From Actinomycetes bacterium (GTDB taxonomy: Bacteria > Actinomycetota > Acidimicrobiia > Acidimicrobiales > Palsa-688), in the NCBI GenBank assembly GCA_021821705.1, contig JAKACE010000050.1:1-8829 (forward strand): DNA of 8,829 nucleotides. The letters run 5' to 3'. The position numbers were made by a program, and so were the translations under genes. Below are positions 1 through 6,064 of the stretch, one piece after another; positions within the stretch are counted from its first letter, which is position 1; each line of letters opens with the position of its first letter. A model generated the notes under the pieces. That model saw nothing but the letters and a program-made list of their open reading frames with translations. It was not told where the DNA came from and ran no database searches.

Positions 1-1
1 C

Positions 2-205
2 ATGATCACCCCCGACGTGGTGGCCCCCGGCTCGTGCGTGGTGGGCGGCGGCATCACCTTCGAGGGCCGCAAGCTGCTCTCGGACGTGGACGAGCGCTGC
101 GCCGAGGTGGCGGGCTGGGTGACGCCACGCATCGGGGGTGTGGGCGTGACCACCATCGCCATGCTGCTGCGCAACACGGTGGCTGCTGCCGCAGCACGTG
201 CCTGA
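2..205 (+). CDS. folD: FolD C-terminal fragment (methylenetetrahydrofolate dehydrogenase/cyclohydrolase)
   Basis: This is the last 67 residues of a reading frame that enters from the left edge; the ATG at position 2 is internal, not the start. The fragment matches the C-terminal part of FolD, a cytosolic bifunctional enzyme that converts 5,10-methylene-THF to 10-formyl-THF using NADP. Visible signatures are GRKLLSDVD (family form roughly G-KLVGDVD), then VAGWVTPRIGGVG and TIAMLLRNTV, the hallmark end of the family (usually TPVPGGVGPMT-AML--NT). Two points differ from the usual pattern: VVGGGIT stands where most FolDs have a V-DVGI motif, and GGVG is followed by VTT rather than PMT. The stop TGA is at 203-205. 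metF begins immediately after or overlapping it, so the two genes supply one pathway and are probably cotranscribed. The family call is strong despite the truncation; whether both activities survive cannot be judged from this piece. Confidence 0.85.
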   Translation: MITPDVVAPGSCVVGGGITFEGRKLLSDVDERCAEVAGWVTPRIGGVGVTTIAMLLRNTVAAAAARA

Positions 206-224
206 CCGCCTTATCCTTGGACCG

Positions 225-1097
225 ATGGCAAGGGTCACAGACCTGCTGGCGCGGGGCAGGACTTACTCCTTCGAGTTCTTCCCGCCCAAGAACGACACCG
301 AGCAGGCCCGCCTCGTCCAGACCCTGGTCGACCTGCAGCCTCTTGCGCCCTCGTTCGTATCGGTGACCTACCGGGGTGGTCCCTCGTCGCGCCAGCGCAC
401 CACCGACCTGGTGGTGTCCATGTTGCGCCTGACCGCCCTCAACCCGATGGCGCACCTCGTGTGCGCCGGCCACAGCCGCCTGGAGCTGGCCGACATCCTG
501 GTGTCGTTCCGCAAGGCCGGGATCGAAAACCTCATGGCCCTCGGCGGTGACCCCGTGCAGGGCCCCGACGGGGAGCAGGTCAACAGCGAGCTGCAGCACG
601 CGTCGGAGCTCGTCGACCTGGCCAGGGCGGTGGGTGGCTTCTGCGTCGGCGTGGCCGCCCACCCTGGCGGCCACCCACGCTCGCGCAGCCTCGCCGCTGA
701 CCGGCGCCACCTGGCCCACAAGCTGCGCCATGCCGACTTCGCCGTGACCCAGTTCTTCTTCGAGGCGGCGGACTACCTTGCCCTGGTGGACGACCTTGAC
801 AGCCGTGGCCTCGACAAGCCGGTGCTCCCCGGCATCATGCCCGTCCTGTCCCTGGCGTCCGTGCCCAGGATGGCCTCCATGGGTTGCGCCGTGCCGGCCT
901 GGCTCGTCGAGCGCCTCGAGACGGCCGCCCACAGCGGAGGCCCGGAAGAGGTCTCCAGGGTCGGCACCGAGACGGCTACGGAACTGTGCGCCCAACTACT
1001 GGAAAAGGGCGCTCCGGGCTTGCATTTCTACACTCTCAACCGTTCGGAGGCCACCAGGCGCATTCACGCCGACCTGGGGCTCTCCGCCCGGTCCTGA
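225..1097 (+). CDS. metF: 5,10-methylenetetrahydrofolate reductase
   Basis: The 290-residue product fits the MetF family (E. coli MetF is about 296 residues). It is a cytosolic FAD-dependent TIM-barrel enzyme reducing 5,10-methylene-THF to 5-methyl-THF, the methyl donor for methionine synthesis. Motifs in order are SFEFFPPK at residues 15-22, with Glu17 matching the catalytic Glu28 of E. coli; SVTYRGGPSS at 46-55; MAHLVC at 75-80; LMALGGDP at 103-110, where Asp109 matches the flavin-contacting Asp120; GVAAHPGGHPRS at 142-153; and ADFAVTQFFFE at 170-180, with Gln176 matching a folate-binding Gln. I chose ATG 225 because it places the first conserved strand at the usual distance. An in-frame GTG at 198 would add nine unconserved residues and overlap the folD stop by 8 bases. 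Neither start has a clear Shine-Dalgarno, which fits coupling to folD. Coding runs up to a hairpin shared with the convergent methyltransferase gene. Confidence 0.95.
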   Translation: MARVTDLLARGRTYSFEFFPPKNDTEQARLVQTLVDLQPLAPSFVSVTYRGGPSSRQRTTDLVVSMLRLTALNPMAHLVCAGHSRLELADILVSFRKAGIENLMALGGDPVQGPDGEQVNSELQHASELVDLARAVGGFCVGVAAHPGGHPRSRSLAADRRHLAHKLRHADFAVTQFFFEAADYLALVDDLDSRGLDKPVLPGIMPVLSLASVPRMASMGCAVPAWLVERLETAAHSGGPEEVSRVGTETATELCAQLLEKGAPGLHFYTLNRSEATRRIHADLGLSARS

Positions 1098-1119
1098 GCC
1101 TGCCCGCCGAGCTCAGGAC
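1091..1119. terminator. Candidate bidirectional terminator hairpin between metF and the methyltransferase gene
   Basis: A perfect 9-base inverted repeat, GTCCTGAGC (1091-1099) and GCTCAGGAC (1111-1119), has an 11-base loop. It begins inside the last codons of metF and ends 12 bases before the stop of the convergent methyltransferase gene. Its position between two convergent genes suits a bidirectional terminator. There is no T tract on either side, so efficiency is uncertain; many high-G+C actinobacterial terminators also lack one. Confidence 0.5.
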
Positions 1120-1131
1120 AGGCCGAGCGCC

Positions 1132-2022
1132 TCAGCCTCGAGGGCGGGCACGTCCGGCCGTGACCTGCGGCGCGGCACCGAGCCGGCCCTCACCCACCCG
1201 CCGGCGGGCGATCTCCACCGCCTCGGGGTTGGAGTCGACCATCAGGTACCGCCGGCCGAGCCGCTGAGCGGCGACGCCCGTCGTGCCGCTGCCGCAGAAG
1301 AAGTCGGCCACCATGTCGCCCGGGTTGCTAGAAGCCACGACGATCCTCTCGAGCAGCTTCAGCGGCTTCTGGGTCGGGTAGCCGGTCCTCTCGGTGCCGC
1401 TGGTGGGCACGATCGTCAGCCACCAGGTGTCCGTCGGCAGCTTGCCGAGTGCGGCCTTCTCGGGCCCGACCAGACCGGGGGCCATGTAGGGGATGCGGTC
1501 GATATCGGCCGTGTTGAAGGTCCAGCGCTCCGACTTGGCGTACCAAAGGATGTTGTCGTGCTTGCGGGGCCAGCGGTCCCTCGCCCTGCCACCGTAGTCG
1601 TAGGCCCAGACGACCTCGTTGAGGAAGCGCTCGGCTCCGAACACCTCGTCCATCACCAAGCGGGCGTAGTGGACTGCGTGGAAGTCCAGGTGCAGGTACA
1701 GCGAGCCGCACGGTGCCAGCACCCTGTGCATCTCGCGCAGGCGGACGTAGAGGAACTCCAGGTACTCCTCCAGGGCCAGGTCGTCGTGGTAGCCGCGGTC
1801 GGACACGACCTCGTAGCTGTACGTGCGGCCGGCGAAGCCGCGGCGGGTGGCCGTGCCCTTACCGGCCTGGATGGAGCGCAGCCGGCGCAACTGGCCGGTG
1901 CCAAAGGGCGGGTCGACGTAGACCAGGTCCACGCTGGCGTCGGGCAAGGACCGCAGGACGTCCAGGTTGTCGCCCAGCAGCACGCCTTGGGGCACCTGTG
2001 GCACGCAGGAGGCGCTCACCAC
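1132..2022 (-). CDS. Beta-class site-specific DNA methyltransferase (N6-adenine or N4-cytosine)
   Basis: The 296-residue product carries the motifs of an amino-group DNA methyltransferase. GDN at 17-19 and VDLVYVDPPFGTG at 31-43 give catalytic motif IV (DPPF, commonest in adenine-N6 enzymes). SLYLHLD lies at 107-113, YDYGGRARDRWPRKHDNILWY at about 141-161, and TGYPTQKPLKLLERIV at 213-228 (motif X). ADFFCGSGTTGVAA at 239-252 is motif I, which binds S-adenosylmethionine, and MVDSNPEA at 261-268 is motif II. DPPF before the FxGxG motif defines the beta class (M.HinfI, CcrM). The variable stretch between them should hold the target recognition region. No restriction endonuclease is adjacent: the neighbours are metF (convergent) and icd (divergent), so it looks solitary within this window. 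The start is GTG at 2022, with another GTG directly after it and no clear Shine-Dalgarno; GTG 2004 is an alternative. The recognition sequence cannot be predicted from the sequence alone. Confidence 0.9.
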   Translation of the reverse strand: MVSASCVPQVPQGVLLGDNLDVLRSLPDASVDLVYVDPPFGTGQLRRLRSIQAGKGTATRRGFAGRTYSYEVVSDRGYHDDLALEEYLEFLYVRLREMHRVLAPCGSLYLHLDFHAVHYARLVMDEVFGAERFLNEVVWAYDYGGRARDRWPRKHDNILWYAKSERWTFNTADIDRIPYMAPGLVGPEKAALGKLPTDTWWLTIVPTSGTERTGYPTQKPLKLLERIVVASSNPGDMVADFFCGSGTTGVAAQRLGRRYLMVDSNPEAVEIARRRVGEGRLGAAPQVTAGRARPRG

Positions 2023-2080
2023 CCGAAGATACCGCGCCGGCTGGTGCTCCCCCTGCCGCGCGGGCGTAGGCTAACGGGCC
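2023..2080. promoter_or_regulatory. Divergent intergenic region, candidate icd-mdh promoter
   Basis: These 58 bases separate the methyltransferase start from icd and must hold both promoters. On the plus strand TAGGCT at 2067-2072 fits the loose actinobacterial -10 pattern TANNNT and would place transcription start at about 2079, two bases before the icd ATG. No Shine-Dalgarno precedes that ATG, so a nearly leaderless icd transcript is likely. I see no convincing -35 element. This is a pattern-based inference only. Confidence 0.3.
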
Positions 2081-3277
<1,197 letters not shown>

Positions 3278-3296
3278 CCTGTTCGAAGGATCCCAA

Positions 3297-4301
<1,005 letters not shown>

Positions 4302-4306
4302 GCCAT

Positions 4307-4340
4307 CCGAGCCGGGCGTACCAGCCGAGCCGGGCGTACC
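4307..4340. repeat. Two-copy direct repeat, 18-base period
   Basis: The 16-base unit CCGAGCCGGGCGTACC occurs exactly at 4307-4322 and again at 4325-4340, separated by two bases. It starts five bases after the mdh stop. It probably arose by a local tandem duplication; the second copy supplies most of one arm and the loop of the hairpin at 4321-4351. No protein reading frame explains it. Confidence 0.85.
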
Positions 4341-4351
4341 GGCCCGGCTGG
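4321..4351 (+). terminator. Candidate terminator hairpin of icd-mdh
   Basis: A 13-base stem, CCAGCCGAGCCGG (4321-4333) against CCGGCCCGGCTGG (4339-4351), pairs with one mismatch around the five-base loop GCGTA. It sits 19 bases after the mdh stop. The stem is very GC-rich, but no T tract follows on the plus strand, so it may act as an RNA-stabilising end or a weak terminator. Confidence 0.5.
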
Positions 4352-4369
4352 CGGCCGGCACGCAGGTTG

Positions 4370-4423
4370 AGCGGCGCTGCGACGGCTCCGAAGATGCCAG
4401 AGGTTGCCGGACGCAGCGCCGCT
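4370..4423. repeat. Perfect 12-base inverted repeat with 30-base loop
   Basis: AGCGGCGCTGCG (4370-4381) is the exact reverse complement of CGCAGCGCCGCT (4412-4423). Inside the loop, CGGC (4383-4386) can pair with GCCG (4406-4409), extending the stem after a small internal loop. It lies between the convergent mdh and the small minus-strand gene. It could contribute to bidirectional termination or be a remnant or member of a dispersed repeat family; the sequence alone does not decide. Confidence 0.6.
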
Positions 4424-4433
4424 GCCGGCAAAG

Positions 4434-4452
4434 GGGGCCTGCTGGAGGCCCC
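4434..4452 (-). terminator. Candidate terminator of the 71-residue protein gene
   Basis: GGGGCCT (4434-4440) pairs perfectly with AGGCCCC (4446-4452) around the five-base loop GCTGG. Read on the minus strand, the hairpin begins four bases after the stop of the small gene and is followed by CTTTGC, a poor T tract. Its placement right after the stop supports a role as a terminator. Confidence 0.5.
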
Positions 4453-4455
4453 TGC

Positions 4456-4671
4456 TCAGTGTGCCAGGACCGGAGGGCTCACCAGGCCCAGGCGGTGCAG
4501 ATAAGAGAGCTTGCGCTCGACGGCGGCGCGCCATGCGGCCAGGTCCGTGTCGAAGTGAGCCCTGTCACCCTCCTCGTACGCGTGCTCGAGCTCGTCGAAC
4601 GCCTCGTCTTCAGCGTCGAGCAGAGCGCGGTACTTGGTGAGGAACTGGTCGTCCACGACGTCGCAGAGCAT
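4456..4671 (-). CDS. Small acidic protein of unknown function (71 aa)
   Basis: I do not recognise a family. The start is well supported: ATG at 4671 is preceded by GGAGGT (4680-4685) with good spacing, the clearest ribosome binding site in the window, and a hairpin follows the stop. The product has 16 Asp/Glu against 7 Lys/Arg. It looks mostly helical: an acidic segment (residues about 19-36, rich in Glu and Asp), then an amphipathic stretch with Trp47, Arg48, Arg53 and Lys54, ending in a short non-helical tail with a Pro pair (66-67). It has one Cys (Cys3), no signal peptide and no membrane segment, so it is predicted cytosolic. It is a single-gene unit, 103 bases downstream of the DUF2510 gene on the same strand, with its own candidate promoter. 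A role as a small helical adaptor or regulator is speculation. Confidence 0.7.
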   Translation of the reverse strand: MLCDVVDDQFLTKYRALLDAEDEAFDELEHAYEEGDRAHFDTDLAAWRAAVERKLSYLHRLGLVSPPVLAH

Positions 4672-4708
4672 TGCGCTGCACCTCCGAGTTCGCCTCTAGT
4701 TAATCCTA

Positions 4709-4746
4709 GGGATACCACTATCCCGCCTGGCACGCCCGAGTTGCAA
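4709..4746 (-). promoter_or_regulatory. Candidate promoter and inverted repeat upstream of the 71-residue gene
   Basis: On the minus strand TTGCAA (4746-4741) and GATAGT (4722-4717) resemble -35 and -10 elements (each 4 of 6 to the sigma-70 consensus) with an 18-base spacer. Transcription would start near 4710 and give a leader of about 40 bases before the ATG at 4671. A perfect inverted repeat, GGGATA-CCAC-TATCCC (4709-4724), overlaps the -10 and the likely start point, which is where a repressor operator or leader hairpin would lie. The assignment comes from pattern only. Confidence 0.35.
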
Positions 4747-4757
4747 CTGTCTCGGGC
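4734..4757 (-). terminator. Candidate hairpin terminator after the DUF2510 gene
   Basis: GCCCGAG (4734-4740) and CTCGGGC (4751-4757) form a perfect 7-base inverted repeat with a 10-base loop, beginning 17 bases after the DUF2510 stop in the direction of transcription. No T tract follows. The loop contains the palindromic AGTTGCAACT core, which overlaps the candidate -35 of the next gene, so termination and re-initiation may share this site. Confidence 0.35.
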
Positions 4758-4774
4758 CGGTTCTTCGCTGGAGT

Positions 4775-5659
4775 TCAGACGGCCTGGCCGAGCCCCAGGC
4801 GGCATGCCTGCCCGAGCGAGAGGTTGGCGCTGAACCTGTCCGCCTTGGAGGCGGCCGAGGCGGTGTCCAGCAATACGGCCCGAGCCCGCGCCCTGGCGGC
4901 TGGGCCCAGGGTGGGAGGCGGGCGCACGCCGCCGGCACCAAGCGCTCTCAGGATGTCGGCGTACTCACGCTGGTCGCGGCTCAGCTCTGCGAGTGTCCCC
5001 AGCCACTCGTCCACCGGCCCCTGCTGTCCCGCCGCCCAGGCCAGCGCCGCTATTCGCTGGCCGAGCCGGTCCAGGTCCCGCGCCGCTGCCGAGAGCGCCG
5101 CGGCGTCGTCGCCGGCCAGGATGGCGCGCCGCACCGAAGGCAACGTGGCAGCGCAGGCTCGCTTGGCCAGGCTGACCGGTTTGGACTGCGCCGGCGCCAC
5201 GGCGACAGGTACGGGGCGCTTCAGGTCGTACGGGGTGATGAACGCCACACTGGACACGACGACGGCCACCGCCACTACCAGGAGGCTGACCATGGCCAAC
5301 AGGGGCCTGCGAGCCGGGCCGAGCCTGGCCGGGGGTGCGGCCCGGGGGGGGTGCCATGGACGAGGGTTACCGGTGCCTGGTGCCTTGGGCCACGGGCTGT
5401 CGGCCTGTCGGGGGCGCCATGGCAACCAGTCGCGCGACCAGGCGCCGCTCGCCACCGGCTCGCGCAGCTCGTGGGGGTGCGCTGGTCCCTCACAGGAACG
5501 GTCGGTGGTCGCGTCCACTTCGAACCGGTCCGTCCCGAGGTACCAGGCTGGGCGCGGCCGGGATGTCTCGGTCCAGTTCCGGCCGTCCCAGTAGCGCAGC
5601 GCCCTGGGCCGGTCAGGGTCCCGGTACCAACCCGGTTTGGAAGGCAGGTAGCGGCCCAT
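4775..5659 (-). CDS. DUF2510 domain single-pass membrane protein
   Basis: The 294-residue product begins with a DUF2510 module, a short Trp-rich motif common in actinobacterial membrane proteins: KPGWYRDPD at residues 8-16 and LRYWDGRNWTE at 21-31. A proline- and tryptophan-rich cytoplasmic linker follows (about 35-115). One membrane helix (about 119-142, RRPLLAMVSLLVVAVAVVVSS) follows basic residues, suggesting N-in, C-out topology. The C-terminal part (143-294) is Ala-rich and mostly helical, with a Cys pair (Cys169 and Cys286) that could form a disulfide outside the cell. No catalytic motif is visible, so the molecular role is unknown. ATG 5659 lies three bases after the stop of the upstream SCP2-like gene and has no good Shine-Dalgarno, so translational coupling is likely. 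A run of eight C residues on the coding strand (8 G at 5344-5351) encodes part of Pro-Pro-Arg in the linker. The frame is intact across it, since DUF2510 and the helix are in one frame. Confidence 0.85.
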   Translation of the reverse strand: MGRYLPSKPGWYRDPDRPRALRYWDGRNWTETSRPRPAWYLGTDRFEVDATTDRSCEGPAHPHELREPVASGAWSRDWLPWRPRQADSPWPKAPGTGNPRPWHPPRAAPPARLGPARRPLLAMVSLLVVAVAVVVSSVAFITPYDLKRPVPVAVAPAQSKPVSLAKRACAATLPSVRRAILAGDDAAALSAAARDLDRLGQRIAALAWAAGQQGPVDEWLGTLAELSRDQREYADILRALGAGGVRPPPTLGPAARARARAVLLDTASAASKADRFSANLSLGQACRLGLGQAV

Positions 5660-5662
5660 CGC

Positions 5663-6052
5663 TCATCGAAAGCTGGTGCCGGAACGGACCGAGGCCGGCA
5701 TGAGGTCGACCGCACCCAGGCTCCGGCCTGCGCCGTTGAGGGCGGCCACGTCGCCCGAGAGCCGGGCACGCCCGCTCGAAAGGGCATCGACGGGCGTGAT
5801 GGCCCCTGAAGCTATCCCGGCCAGCGTCCCGTAGTCGCTCTCCAAGCGCACCTGGGCCGACAGGAGCGGCCTTGGCGGGCCCAGTACCGTCCCGTGGCCG
5901 TCGTCCACCACGACCTGGTACCGCACCTCACCCTCGGGCGCATCGGGCACCCACACCTCGACGACCAGGGCGTCGGGCCCGCCGGGTGGAGCGACCACTG
6001 CCTGGGCCGCGTCCACTTGCTCGAACCATTCGGGCGAAAGGAACCTGGCCAC
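5663..6052 (-). CDS. SCP2-like sterol/lipid-binding domain protein
   Basis: The 129-residue product resembles a stand-alone SCP-2 sterol-transfer domain, a small cytosolic fold with a hydrophobic cavity that binds lipids or acyl chains. MARFLSPEWFEQVD at 1-14 is a typical family start. A strand-rich segment follows (ALVVEVWVPDAP, VRYQVVVDDGHGTVLG). The characteristic C-terminal pattern runs from about residue 70: LESDYGTLAGIASGAITPVDAL, then SSGRARLSGDVAALNG, comparable to the family's SD-ET--AI-SGE--P--A---GK---GD---L. The ligand is unknown. The start is GTG 6052; TGA and TAG stops lie in the same frame 12 bases upstream, so no earlier start exists. GGAGG (6053-6057) abuts the GTG with no spacing, which is poor for independent initiation and suggests coupling to the upstream GH2-like gene, whose stop is 12 bases away. 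The DUF2510 gene follows after three bases. Confidence 0.75.
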   Translation of the reverse strand: MARFLSPEWFEQVDAAQAVVAPPGGPDALVVEVWVPDAPEGEVRYQVVVDDGHGTVLGPPRPLLSAQVRLESDYGTLAGIASGAITPVDALSSGRARLSGDVAALNGAGRSLGAVDLMPASVRSGTSFR

Positions 6053-6064
6053 CCTCCAGATCTA

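Noticed and set aside
54..995. A 313-codon open frame on the minus strand opposite metF
   Set aside because: It mirrors the metF codons and shows no family motif; metF is certain here.
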